In this document: in pieces, positions 9,548 through 18,151 of the stretch
Numbering within the stretch: the first letter of the stretch is position 1
How the letters are laid out: each line of letters begins with the position of its first letter
DNA from: Phormidesmis priestleyi BC1401
GTDB lineage: Bacteria; Cyanobacteriota; Cyanobacteriia; Leptolyngbyales; Leptolyngbyaceae
Direction: 5' to 3'
Length of the DNA stretch: 64,000 nt
Assembly (NCBI RefSeq): GCF_001650195.1
Contig: NZ_LXYR01000016.1
Span: forward strand, 37,560-101,559
Translations under genes and position numbers: made by a program
The notes under the pieces: generated by a model
Seen by the model: only the letters and a program-made list of their open reading frames with translations
The model's database searches: none
What the model was told of the DNA's origin: nothing

Positions 9548-9582
9548 CAAAAAAAAATGCCCCTGGAGGTCAGTAGGAGCAT
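9548..9582 (-). terminator. Terminator-like hairpin in the smpB leader
   Basis: Read on the minus strand, ATGCTCCT (9582-9575) pairs with AGGGGCAT (9564-9557) and is followed by about nine T residues. This has the shape of an intrinsic terminator but sits only ~24 nt upstream of the smpB start codon, so it would end an upstream minus-strand transcript or act as an attenuator. Confidence 0.45.
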
Positions 9583-9951
9583 TCTCTAAAGAGTGATGAA
9601 TCAAGGATTAGTACAAGTTTACTATCAAAAGCGGTTTTGTCAACCCATTTCTAGATTTGATAACTCAGCACGATCGTAGCTTCTTAAACAATTGAGAAAA
9701 GTCAATGCTTAGTCCTCACAAATCGTAATTCTAAAGACCCACAGACTGTAGCAATTAAGACAATTTAGAACCTTTAAGTCATTCACTATTTGATTAATTC
9801 TAAAGAACTTCATCTAAAAATTGAATTCTTTGGAAGTAACTTGAAGACCCTCATTTATGTCTTTGTTTTTATGTACGCCCTAGTGTCTTAGGTGGAACTG
9901 TCCCCTCTTTGTTACTAGGTTCGTCTGTTCACTCACCCAGAAAAGCTTGTC
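9583..9951. other. Intergenic region upstream of the first amt gene
   Basis: AT-rich, no convincing ORF or tRNA. A canonical NtcA box (GTA-N8-TAC) was looked for ahead of the transporter gene and not found; only weaker partial matches are present. Confidence 0.35.
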
Positions 9952-11552
9952 ATGATGCACCGAGCAATGCTCGAAAAAGTTCAGCCTGTCCCACGGCAAC
10001 GTCAGTCATTCGGTCGATTTTCTAAATGGTTCTCTCCAAGCTGGTATGCCAAACGGTTGACTCCAAGCTGGCAAGCCTGCATTCCCATTGCACTGACGAT
10101 CGTGCTGGGGTGGAGCTACGCCGGAATGACCCAAACCCCGCCGACGCTAGAAAGTATTTCTCAGGCAACTGCCGAACTGAAAGTCGGCATTGACACCATG
10201 TGGGTGATGATCGCCGCCATGCTGGTGTTTTTCATGAATGCTGGATTTTGTAAGCTCGAAACGGGCATGTGTCGCCAGAAAAACGCAGTCAACGTACTGA
10301 CGAAAAACCTAGTCGTCTTCGCGCTCTCAACCGTGGCATTTTGGGCGATCGGCTTTGGAATCATGTTCAGCAACAGCAATAGCTTTTTGGGTGCCAGCGG
10401 CGGATTTTTCCTGTCGGGTGCAGACAACAGCCCCGCGATCGGAGATGCCTATCAGGGCATTTTCTCAGCGCTGAACTGGACGGGCGTTCCGCTCGGCGCA
10501 AAATTCTTCTTCCAACTCGTATTTGCTGGAACAGCCGCCACGATCGTGTCGGGCGCAGTGGCAGAGCGCATCAAATTTCTTGACTTTTTGATCTTCAGCC
10601 TGCTGCTGGTCGGAATCGCTTACCCCATCACCGGGCACTGGATTTGGGGCGGCGGCTGGCTGGCAGGTTTAGGCTTTTATGACTTTGCTGGCTCGACGGT
10701 CGTTCACGCAGTTGGCGGCTGGGCTGCCTTGATGGGAGCCGCCTTTCTTGGACCCAGAATCGGCAAGTACAACGCAGATGGCTCTGCAAATGCGTTGCCT
10801 GCTCACAACATGAGCATTGCCACTCTAGGAGCGCTGATTCTGTGGCTAGGCTGGTTTGGCTTTAACCCCGGCTCGACGATGGGTGTAGGCAATGGCTCAC
10901 TGATTGCTCACATTGCGTTGACGACCAACACTGCTGGGGCATTTGGGGCACTTGCAGCCACCATCACTGCCTGGGTGGTTTTGGGCAAGCCTGACCTCTC
11001 CCTGACCTCTCAATGATTATCAATGGTCTATTGGCAGGATTGGTTGCAGTGACGGCTCCTTGTGCGTTTGTCAGTGTCACTTCGGCAGCGATTATTGGCA
11101 CGATCGGGGGCATCTTAGTTGGGTTTGCCGTGGGCTTTTTTGACAAGCTGCACATTGACGATCCGGTTGGTGCGGTTTCTGTTCACTTGGTTAATGGCGT
11201 TTGGGGCACGTTAGCGCTTGGTTTGTTTAGTCAAGCTGGACAGTTTGGGGCGGCACCTGCACCCGCCGCCGGACTGTTGTTCGGGGGCGGCATCGGTCAG
11301 CTTTGGATACAGTTTTTAGGAACCATTTCTGTGGGCGGGGCTACCGTTTTGCTATCTAGCATTTTCTGGTTTGCGCTCAAGGCGACTTTGGGCATTCGTG
11401 TCAGCGCTGAGGAGGAGTTTGAAGGGTTGGACATTGGCGAACACGGGATGGAGGCATACGCAGGCTTCGCGAAAGATACGTCAGGAATGTCTTCGAGCCG
11501 AGCGAATGTTTCGTCTGGCGACATCTCAAATGTGACAAATCCTTACCCATAA
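9952..11552 (+). pseudogene. amt: Ammonium transporter (Amt family) interrupted by an 11-bp tandem duplication
   Basis: Two overlapping frames together encode one Amt/MEP transporter of about 529 residues. Frame one (9952-11016, 354 aa) carries the N-terminal helices and the first pore histidine in DFAGSTVVHAVGGW. Frame two (11013-11552, 179 aa) carries the second pore histidine in HLVNGVWG and the conserved tail [12 protein letters not shown]. The break is a perfect duplication of CCTGACCTCTC at 10990-11000 and 11001-11011. Removing one copy joins the frames to read [16 protein letters not shown], the expected family sequence. The first frame's TGA overlaps an ATG (ATGA at 11013), so coupled re-initiation could make a two-piece protein. 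Otherwise the gene is a recent, revertible null. Confidence 0.92.
10990..11011 (+). repeat. Perfect 11-bp tandem duplication causing a frameshift
   Basis: CCTGACCTCTC occurs twice in direct succession. Eleven bases is not a multiple of three, so the second copy shifts the amt frame by two and brings in TGA at 11014-11016. Confidence 0.97.
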
Positions 11553-11610
11553 GAGATTCCTAAGCCTGAGGAGAATTGAAAAGAGCAGATTTTTGGCTCA
11601 TCAAGTCAGA

Positions 11611-11645
11611 AAGGGGAGTATGGTTCGACGACTTATACTCCCCTT
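11611..11645 (+). terminator. Strong hairpin after the first amt gene
   Basis: AAGGGGAGTAT (11611-11621) pairs perfectly with ATACTCCCCTT (11635-11645) over a 13-nt loop. It lies 58 bp after the amt stop and before the second amt gene, so the two transporters are probably transcribed separately. Confidence 0.7.
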
Positions 11646-11720
11646 CCGTCGTTGTTTGAGCGAAATTCATTTGACTAAGTGACCCAACGATTCTTTCAAT
11701 AAACTCTTTTCTAAAGAGGT

Positions 11721-11734
11721 GTAAAAAAGGTAAC
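11721..11734 (+). promoter_or_regulatory. Possible degenerate NtcA site before the second amt gene
   Basis: GTA-N8-AAC resembles the NtcA consensus GTA-N8-TAC with one change. TATTTA begins 24 bp downstream as a weak -10 candidate. NtcA activates amt genes in many cyanobacteria under nitrogen limitation, so the position is sensible, but the match is imperfect. Confidence 0.25.
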
Positions 11735-11843
11735 AGTCGGTTGATAAAAATGAAAAAGTATTTAGCTATACAGAATTAAGTGGTGTAAAGCTGTGGAATT
11801 CAATCATATCAATTAAGTTCGGTCTATTGCCGAATTAGAGTTC

Positions 11844-13289
11844 TTGGCGTTGAAGGTTGAAAGTCTAGTGTTGAATAAAATCTTAATGACGGGGCTGGCA
11901 GCGTTAGCACTGCTGAATGGTCCTTTAATTTCAAGTGCCTTGGCTGCTGACGATCCGATCAAAGCAGCGACAGATGCGGCAGCAGCGGCTCAAGTTTCGG
12001 GAGACACGGGATTCATGCTGATCTCGGCAGCCCTCGTGCTGTTGATGACTCCTGGGCTTGCCTTTTTCTATGGTGGCTTTGTCAGAACGCGCAACGTCCT
12101 CAACACCATGATGATGAGCTTCATTCTCATGGGCATTGTGGGCACTTCGTGGATCTTGTGGGGCTATAGCCTCGCGTTTGCACCCGGAACTCCGTTCATT
12201 GGGGGCTTGCAGTGGTTGTTCTTAAATGGGGTCGGGCTAGAAACCACTGACTACCTGAAAGGTACTCCACCCGATGCAGTCGTGTCTTATGCGGCGACGA
12301 TTCCTCACCAAACATTCATGATTTATCAGGCGATGTTTGCCATCATCACCCCAGCGCTGATTTCTGGGGCGATCGTCGAGCGCGTTAGCTTCAAGGCTTA
12401 CTTCTGGTTTATTGTGCTTTGGTCGAGCATTCTTTACCCGATTTTTGCTCACATGGTTTGGGCAAAAGGCGGCTTCCTCGGCTTGTATGGCGGCATAAAT
12501 GCCCTCGACTTTGCAGGCGGAACGGTCGTACACATCAGTTCGGGTGTGTCGGCATTGGTAGCGGCTTGGGTGATTGGTCCTCGCAAAACCTATCCGGATC
12601 AACCTGCTGCACCGCACAACGTCCCCTTCATTTTGCTGGGTGCAGGCTTGCTGTGGTTTGGCTGGTTTGGCTTTAATGGAGGAAGCGCACTGGCTTCTGG
12701 CGCATTGGCAACGGTGGCGTTTGTGGCGACTAACACGGCGGCGGCGGCAGCAGCGCTCGTGTGGGTGATTTTAGAATGGGTGCTGCGAGGCAAACCTACA
12801 GCAGTTGGCATCGCGACAGGTGCGGTTGCAGGGCTAGTGGGCATTACGCCTGCCGCAGGGTTTGTAACCCCCGTTGCCGCAATTTTGATTGGTGCGATCA
12901 CGGCAACGGCTTGTTTCTTTGCAGTTAGCTTTAAGGCAAAAATCCAGTTTGACGACTCTCTCGACACCTTCCCAATTCACGGGGTTGGCGGAACAGTAGG
13001 CGCAATTTTGACTGGACTTTTTGCAACCAAGGCGGTTAACTCTGCGGGCGGCGATGGGTTGTTTTATGGCAATCCGGGTCAACTGGGGACTCAGCTAATT
13101 GCGATCGTGATTACCTACGCTATTGCAGGAATCGGCACGTTTGTGATTCTCAAGGCTCTCGATGCCACGATCGGGCTGCGAGTGAATCCTGATGTTGAGT
13201 TGCAGGGTGTTGATATCAGTGAACACGGCGAGGAAGGCTATGGCGAGGAATTCTCTTCTGGCTTTGGTTTGACTCGTAGCGAATCTTAA
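11844..13289 (+). CDS. amt: Ammonium transporter, intact paralog
   Basis: Up to 481 residues, with an N-terminal signal-like helix ending in SALAADDP, typical of cyanobacterial Amt precursors, then about eleven membrane helices. The twin pore histidines are present in DFAGGTVVHISSGV and HGVGGTVGAILTG, and the C-terminal regulatory tail GVDISEHGEEGYGEEF is intact. The start is uncertain: TTG at 11844 gives the longest form; TTG or GTG codons up to 11871 or ATG at 11886 are alternatives. It conducts ammonium, and family members also accept methylammonium. It lies just downstream of the broken paralog and probably supplies the function. Confidence 0.92.
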   Translation: MALKVESLVLNKILMTGLAALALLNGPLISSALAADDPIKAATDAAAAAQVSGDTGFMLISAALVLLMTPGLAFFYGGFVRTRNVLNTMMMSFILMGIVGTSWILWGYSLAFAPGTPFIGGLQWLFLNGVGLETTDYLKGTPPDAVVSYAATIPHQTFMIYQAMFAIITPALISGAIVERVSFKAYFWFIVLWSSILYPIFAHMVWAKGGFLGLYGGINALDFAGGTVVHISSGVSALVAAWVIGPRKTYPDQPAAPHNVPFILLGAGLLWFGWFGFNGGSALASGALATVAFVATNTAAAAAALVWVILEWVLRGKPTAVGIATGAVAGLVGITPAAGFVTPVAAILIGAITATACFFAVSFKAKIQFDDSLDTFPIHGVGGTVGAILTGLFATKAVNSAGGDGLFYGNPGQLGTQLIAIVITYAIAGIGTFVILKALDATIGLRVNPDVELQGVDISEHGEEGYGEEFSSGFGLTRSES

Positions 13290-13322
13290 AAAGTCTGGTT
13301 TTCGAGAAGGTGAATGATTAAA

Positions 13323-13362
13323 ATCAAAGGCTCCCAATTCGTTGAAATCGGGAGCCTTTGAT
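13323..13362. terminator. Bidirectional terminator hairpin
   Basis: ATCAAAGGCTCCC (13323-13335) and GGGAGCCTTTGAT (13350-13362) are perfect reverse complements around a 14-nt loop. It separates the second amt gene (+) from the small-protein genes on the minus strand. Confidence 0.75.
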
Positions 13363-13375
13363 GATTTTAAAGAGG

Positions 13376-13510
13376 TTATTTGCCTCTTGCTTTTTCTTGT
13401 CGTCGGCGATCGCGCCAATCATTTAAGGTCAGGTAGGCAATTCCCCCTGTGACGCTGATTAGCAACACAAACGCAACAATCACGAGAACGCTAAATTCTG
13501 TCGATTCCAC
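13376..13510 (-). CDS. Small single-pass membrane protein, 44 aa
   Basis: A GTG start at 13510 gives MESTEFSVLVIVAFVLLISV and then TGGIAYLTLNDWRDRRRQEK before ARGK. One hydrophobic helix (residues ~6-28) is followed by a strongly basic cytoplasmic tail. It lies directly downstream of petN on the same strand (18-bp gap), which suggests a role in thylakoid electron transport. The size and shape recall tiny NDH-1 subunits such as NdhP, but I cannot confirm that identity. Confidence 0.6.
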   Translation of the reverse strand: MESTEFSVLVIVAFVLLISVTGGIAYLTLNDWRDRRRQEKARGK

Positions 13511-13528
13511 AATGCCCCCACACGGTAA

Positions 13529-13618
13529 TTAGAAGCCGTTGCGACCCCAGATGACCATTGAAATTGAGAATGTAAACACAGCCAGCATTGAAACCCAACC
13601 CAAAGTCAAAATATCCAT
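13529..13618 (-). CDS. petN: Cytochrome b6f complex subunit PetN
   Basis: 29 residues starting [11 protein letters not shown] and ending VIWGRNGF, essentially the full PetN sequence. PetN is a one-helix subunit needed for assembly and stability of the cytochrome b6f complex in the thylakoid membrane. Too short for ordinary gene callers. The 44-aa membrane protein follows on the same strand. Confidence 0.95.
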   Translation of the reverse strand: MDILTLGWVSMLAVFTFSISMVIWGRNGF

Positions 13619-13715
13619 AGCTTCGATAGTAAAAACATTACGAAAGGATGCTAATCACTATCATAATTCAAAGGCGTGATAGCTTTACCTTGGGTTTGAG
13701 AATCGTCCGCGCAGC

Positions 13716-14165
13716 ATGAATTCAGACATGACGTTTGTAGAGCGAATTGAGTCAATCAAGGCGGGAGTAGTAGCATCGCTAGCGGTGGCGATCGCGTTCA
13801 CGGGTGCATCTTTGATCAATCGCCTAATTTTGGCAACTCGGTTTGAGCCGTTGTCAAGTCTGCAAACGGCAGATGGGATTAGTTTTTTAGTGAGTGGCGC
13901 GATCGCGGTGATTGCAGGCGTGTTGTTTGGCATCACCTACCGCTATGTAATTCGGCAAGACCAAAACTCACATCTCAAATCGGGTGTAGTTTTGGCGTTT
14001 GGGCTGGTGCGCGGGTTGGCGCAGATTGATGTGGGTGTGATGACGCAGGGCGTTTTGTTGCCATTTGTGGTGATGGCACTAGAGAGTATTTTGCTGTTTG
14101 CGATCGCGCGTGTGGTGCTCGATCGAACGATGAGCAATGGCTGGGTCAGACCCTTCAAGTCTTGA
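13716..14165 (+). CDS. Membrane protein of unknown function
   Basis: 149 residues with about four hydrophobic segments (roughly residues 16-37, 54-72, 86-104, 110-132). A basic stretch, YRYVIRQDQN, lies between the second and third. No catalytic motif is recognised. It looks like one of the short conserved cyanobacterial integral membrane proteins. It is divergent from petN. Confidence 0.6.
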   Translation: MNSDMTFVERIESIKAGVVASLAVAIAFTGASLINRLILATRFEPLSSLQTADGISFLVSGAIAVIAGVLFGITYRYVIRQDQNSHLKSGVVLAFGLVRGLAQIDVGVMTQGVLLPFVVMALESILLFAIARVVLDRTMSNGWVRPFKS

Positions 14166-14253
14166 GCAGATTGTGGTCTAGCTCAAGCTTTTGATAGTCC
14201 CATATCGTAAAGGACAGAGAAAAAGATTGTCTGAGATGGCTCAACTTTGCCCT

Positions 14254-14916
14254 TTAAGGAGTGAATTCCTCAAAGGGGGCAGGGCTATAGGTCATAGCAC
14301 GATCGAGCGCTGAGAGAGTTTTATCGTTCGCCCGATCGCTATTCACACAACGGCAAACCAGTTGAGCCACGTCTGCCCGGTGAATGCTTCCGGCAATTTT
14401 GGGATCTTCGGTGAGGACACCATTTCCAGTCGCGGGTTCAGATTTCAGTCCGCCGGGTCGAATAATGGTGTAGGTTAAGCCACTGGCGATTAGATGCTGT
14501 TCGGCTTTTTCTTTTTCTGCCAATACGTCTTTTAACGCTGCAAACGCCTGAGGAGGAAGAGCCGCTGCACTCTCGCCACTGCCGATCGAGGTGATTAAAA
14601 TAAATCGCTTCACGCCCGCTTTGACGGCAGCATCAATCAAATTTTGGTTGCCTTTGTAGTCGGAGCGCTCTCCGTCTTGGGGCTTGCCTCCGATCGTGCT
14701 AATCACGAGGTCGATCGGGCTTCCTGACATCGCTTGAGTAATTTGTTCAGGATTTAAGGCATCTCCGATCGCCGTTTCAACGCCCATTGTCTGCAATTCA
14801 GCCGCTACCGATTCTGATCTCACAAAGGCTTTGACGGTGTGATTTTGAGCCAGCAGCCCGTTGAGAATTTCTCGTCCAACCCCCTGACTGGCTCCGGCTA
14901 AAAAAACGTGTGACAT
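14254..14916 (-). CDS. NAD(P)-binding oxidoreductase, atypical SDR/NmrA-like
   Basis: 220 residues from the ATG ending at 14916, which starts MSHVFLAGASQGVGREI directly on the first beta strand; an upstream in-frame start at 14970 adds 18 unlikely residues. The dinucleotide-binding motif is GASQGVG, and ISTIGGKP and ITSIGSG are typical of the atypical SDR5 group. The classical YxxxK catalytic pair is absent, so it may act as a redox sensor or an isomerase/reductase of unknown substrate. Confidence 0.75.
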   Translation of the reverse strand: MSHVFLAGASQGVGREILNGLLAQNHTVKAFVRSESVAAELQTMGVETAIGDALNPEQITQAMSGSPIDLVISTIGGKPQDGERSDYKGNQNLIDAAVKAGVKRFILITSIGSGESAAALPPQAFAALKDVLAEKEKAEQHLIASGLTYTIIRPGGLKSEPATGNGVLTEDPKIAGSIHRADVAQLVCRCVNSDRANDKTLSALDRAMTYSPAPFEEFTP

Positions 14917-15118
14917 AGTTGGGTTTCTGGGATTAGTGGTTATTAAACTTTTGCGGAGAGTGGTCAGCAAACTCGCGAGATCACTTATTCTTAATCAACA
15001 GGGCATCTAGATCGGAAATCAAACCTGATCTAGGTAGAGAAAGCCGTCTACTAAAATTGATTGTCTCTGGTTAGATTAAGGAAGACCGATCGTGACTTTG
15101 AGTTTATAGGAGTTTGCT

Positions 15119-15502
15119 GTGAACCAGAACAGCCTCAACAATCTTCAATTAAGTATTACTGGCTTTGGGCGCATTTTAACCATTATTGGGTTTGCGTGGT
15201 TATTGGCGGCGCTGGGGCTGGGCTGGTTAGTCAAGTCGTTTTTTGTGCTGCTGGCACTGCTGATGCTTGCTCCGATCGTGGCGTTTTTGGGTTTTCGCTG
15301 GTGGTTGCGAAAAAATGTCGTGCAGGATGCTTGTCCGGTTTGCAGTCATGAATCTACGGGCTTTAATGGGGCGGCGATTCAGTGCCCTAACTGCGGAGAA
15401 GCCTTGCAGGTCGAACACGGACACTTTAAGCGAATGACGCTGGCGGGTACGATCGATGTCGATGCGGTTGAGGTCTCGGCAACCACGATCGACGATGGTT
15501 AA
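15119..15502 (+). CDS. Membrane protein with C-terminal zinc ribbon
   Basis: 127 residues from GTG 15119, preceded by TAGGAG. Two membrane helices (about residues 18-36 and 40-58) are followed by a soluble domain with CPVC and CPNC pairs (positions ~74-95), a zinc-ribbon pattern. Function unknown. Confidence 0.65.
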   Translation: MNQNSLNNLQLSITGFGRILTIIGFAWLLAALGLGWLVKSFFVLLALLMLAPIVAFLGFRWWLRKNVVQDACPVCSHESTGFNGAAIQCPNCGEALQVEHGHFKRMTLAGTIDVDAVEVSATTIDDG

Positions 15503-15618
15503 ACCCAACTTATGCCGCTTGCGTTACGGGTGGTGATATCCGTTCGCAATTGATCGGTCAGCGTTATGCTGGTCGAAAGCAATTAGTAGGGCAACTGTTT
15601 GAGAGATCTGTGACAGTT

Positions 15619-16101
15619 ATGCATTTTGAACTAGCATCCGATGAGCATAATTATATGCTTGCAGCAGAGAGCCAGTTTAGCCGCCTTGAGGAGCGAACCT
15701 GTCGCCCGATCCTCAACGGTAAGCGAGTTCCTCGAAGCAATGAGGTTGTCACGTTTTCATTCGGGATGGATGGAATTGATGAACTGGTCGGACGGTTTGA
15801 ATATTTTGATATCAACGCTCGTAATCAATCTGCTGAGTTTGGCTACTCGGTCAATTCCAAATTTAGACGACGAGGAATCGGTACAAAAATGCTGCTCACA
15901 GCCATCACTCATCTGTTTTCAACAACAACCCTAAATAAGTTATATTGTCAAACCGCTGCATTTAACACTGCATCGATCAGGCTACTTGAGAAACTAAATT
16001 TCCATCAAGATGGAGTATTGCGAGAACACCATGAATTAGATGGAGAACTCTGGGACGACTGTATCTATAGCGTCCTGCGGCGTGAGTGGAGAGAAATATA
16101 A
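15619..16101 (+). CDS. GNAT-family N-acetyltransferase
   Basis: 160 residues from ATG 15619, or 183 from ATG 15550; the shorter form starts closer to the domain. The acetyl-CoA-binding loop is SKFRRRGIGTKML, followed by NTASIRLLEKLNFHQDG and LDGELWDDCIYSVLRREW, the pattern of the RimJ/RimL group. These enzymes acetylate protein N-termini or small amines such as antibiotics; the substrate here is unknown. Confidence 0.75.
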   Translation: MHFELASDEHNYMLAAESQFSRLEERTCRPILNGKRVPRSNEVVTFSFGMDGIDELVGRFEYFDINARNQSAEFGYSVNSKFRRRGIGTKMLLTAITHLFSTTTLNKLYCQTAAFNTASIRLLEKLNFHQDGVLREHHELDGELWDDCIYSVLRREWREI

Positions 16102-16123
16102 ATATGACAATATTGATTTTGCG

Positions 16124-16438
16124 TTAATCGTCGTCTTCCATCCGAGCAACCACAACTGCACAAAAGGCAAATGCTAAAACGATCGGCATCGGTGACTCGA
16201 AGAAATAGCCCGAAGCGGCAGCGACGATCGTGCTAACCACGGCGGATAGACCCCAGACTCGTTCGCTAACGGTGAGTCCTCGTTCGGCTTTGATGGCTCT
16301 TAACACTTGAGTTGGAATCGGCACGGGCATGACTGCATTGGGAGGAAATGCCCAATAGCCCGATCGCTCTCGAAACCAGTCTGTCCATCCGTTGTCTTGG
16401 CACCAGTCAGAAATCCATTGTTCGCAATAATGATTCAT
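16124..16438 (-). CDS. Small membrane protein of unknown function
   Basis: 104 residues. The N-terminal half is soluble and aromatic-rich (CEQWISDWCQDNGWTDWF), followed by two hydrophobic stretches (about residues 62-78 and 82-98) and an acidic end, EDDD. No family is recognised beyond a likely conserved cyanobacterial hypothetical. Confidence 0.5.
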   Translation of the reverse strand: MNHYCEQWISDWCQDNGWTDWFRERSGYWAFPPNAVMPVPIPTQVLRAIKAERGLTVSERVWGLSAVVSTIVAAASGYFFESPMPIVLAFAFCAVVVARMEDDD

Positions 16439-16746
16439 ATCTAAATTGAAAGAAGTAGTAGGTTCGGAAGACTAAAATTCAGGTCGCTTGCAGGAACTAA
16501 GCGAGAAGGCTAAAACTTTTTTGATAGTTGAAATATTTAGAGAGGTTGCTTTGAATGTGAGAGAGTCGCTAGTGACTCAGAAAGTCTCGCATTCTTCAAT
16601 ACGTTCGTGAACCAATGAAAATGCCAAATTCGATACCGCTATTCCACTGACGATAGCAGAGCTAACTCTGTGATGGGTGCCAAAGACAATAAAGTTTACT
16701 TTCTTACCCTTCTGTGAAATCTTCTGTAACGTGCTGTTTCACTGCG
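16439..16746. other. Intergenic region with a small hairpin
   Basis: No convincing gene. A short inverted repeat (GAGTC gctagt GACTC, near 16563-16578) is the only structure noticed. Confidence 0.35.
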
Positions 16747-17340
16747 TTACGGTTCTGCGGATTCTTCTGTTGCAAAATCGACTTTATCGTAAAGATCTGT
16801 TAACCCGACTTGAAACGGAACGGAGGCAAATTCTAGCGTGTCATCTTCAAGATCGTATTCTAGAAACGTCCATTTCTTGAAGTCAGTTCTGCAATATTGC
16901 TCAACGTGCAGGGTGTATTGATCAATCAGGACATATTCTTGAAAACTTGTAATCGTGCGATAGGCAGCAAACTTTTCGTCTTTGTCGTAGTTTTTTGTAG
17001 ACTTCGATAGCACTTCTGCGATCGCCACTGGATTGATTAATGTGTCTCTTCGTCCTTCTGAATACTCGATCGGTTGAGCCATCACCATCACATCAGGATA
17101 GGTGTGAATTCGTTTTTCAGGAATCCAGAGACGCTGATCGGTGATAAACACTTCGTAAGGCTGGCGCTTGAGAGCAACGTTTAGAGCAGCACTGAGGTTG
17201 AGTGCAACTGTATTGTGATTAGGTGTGCCGCCTGTCCTTAGAATGATCTTACCGTTGATGTATTCATGACGTTCTTCTGAGTTAATTTCGAGGTCTAAAT
17301 ATTCTTCAGGCGTGTAGTAGCGTTGCTCTTGAGCTTGCAT
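16747..17340 (-). CDS. Uma2-family endonuclease-like protein
   Basis: 197 residues of the PD-(D/E)XK-like Uma2 (DUF820) family, expanded in cyanobacteria. Typical elements are YTPEEYLDLEINSEERHEYI, PDVMVMAQPI, AIAEVLSKSTKNYDKDEKF and a Y/Q-containing EYVLIDQYTLHVEQY. The family is annotated as putative restriction-like nucleases, but the biological role is unproved. A second member lies at 38258-38905. Confidence 0.82.
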   Translation of the reverse strand: MQAQEQRYYTPEEYLDLEINSEERHEYINGKIILRTGGTPNHNTVALNLSAALNVALKRQPYEVFITDQRLWIPEKRIHTYPDVMVMAQPIEYSEGRRDTLINPVAIAEVLSKSTKNYDKDEKFAAYRTITSFQEYVLIDQYTLHVEQYCRTDFKKWTFLEYDLEDDTLEFASVPFQVGLTDLYDKVDFATEESAEP

Positions 17341-17348
17341 TTCAACTC

Positions 17349-18140
17349 CTAACGCTTTATGGTCTCGTATTTTCTCTCATCTATCGGCAGAAAGTCTAGA
17401 CGATAGCGATAAAGGGCGACAGGGGTTTCTCCAACTTTGAAATAACTGGGGTCTTGAGGAGAGAGATAAACCGCCGTGATTTGGTCAGCCTCGATCGTAT
17501 CTCCTCTCTGATAAGCCGTCGTGGTCTCGACTTGATTAAGATAAGGCTGAGACGTACCGCGAAAGACTTGCTGAAAGATTTCGGTCGTGATGAATTGATC
17601 AGGGGCGGGAGTTTCGACTGCTCTTGAATTGATGATCGAGATCAACTGACGATCGCCGTGCAGCAACGTAATCTGACGATTGGGAGAACTCGGATCGACT
17701 TTGACGGCAAGAACGGCTCGATCGCCCAGATAGGCTTTTGCTAAATTCAAGCCGTTAAAGGCACGATCGGCAACGATTTCTGTCTGACTGGATTTTGATG
17801 GCAATTTCAGCGCTCTCAGAATCGGATTGTTAGACGCAATGCTTTGCTGGACGAACCGCACATCGAACGCGACAGGCTGATTAAGATACTCGCGATTGCT
17901 CTCAAATCCTGGAGTAATGATGTCGGGTGCAAACGGTGCTACCAAATCAACGAGGGTACTTTTGACGTGCCAAGTTCCGGCTAACCAATCCGGGTAGGCT
18001 AAATCTCCTTCGGCAGCTTGTGCAGTGGGTTTGCTTTGCCAATCGGGAAATGCGGCAACTCGCTCTGCTAGGGTTTCTGCTTGGGCAGGAGGACTGCAAA
18101 ATAGCCAAACGAGAAGCAGTAGGGGATAGATAAATTTCAT
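17349..18140 (-). CDS. Secreted/lumenal protein of unknown function
   Basis: 263 residues from the ATG ending at 18140. This start exposes a clear signal peptide, MKFIYPLLLLVWLFCS, with a PPAQAE cleavage region. The mature part begins with AERVAAFPDWQSKP and AYPDWLAGTWHVKSTLVDL, a beta-rich lipocalin-like pattern seen in cyanobacterial and plastid lumenal proteins (I think of the DUF6816 group, without certainty). It starts 11 bp after the rlhA-like gene ends and is probably cotranscribed with it. Confidence 0.6.
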   Translation of the reverse strand: MKFIYPLLLLVWLFCSPPAQAETLAERVAAFPDWQSKPTAQAAEGDLAYPDWLAGTWHVKSTLVDLVAPFAPDIITPGFESNREYLNQPVAFDVRFVQQSIASNNPILRALKLPSKSSQTEIVADRAFNGLNLAKAYLGDRAVLAVKVDPSSPNRQITLLHGDRQLISIINSRAVETPAPDQFITTEIFQQVFRGTSQPYLNQVETTTAYQRGDTIEADQITAVYLSPQDPSYFKVGETPVALYRYRLDFLPIDERKYETIKR

Positions 18141-18151
18141 TAAAGATGTCT

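Noticed and set aside
9583..9951. tRNA or tmRNA gene upstream of smpB
   Set aside because: No acceptor stem, T-arm or ANDYALAA-like tag sequence could be found.
12237..12617. 126-aa frame antisense to the second amt
   Set aside because: There is no domain, and it lies inside a clear transporter gene.
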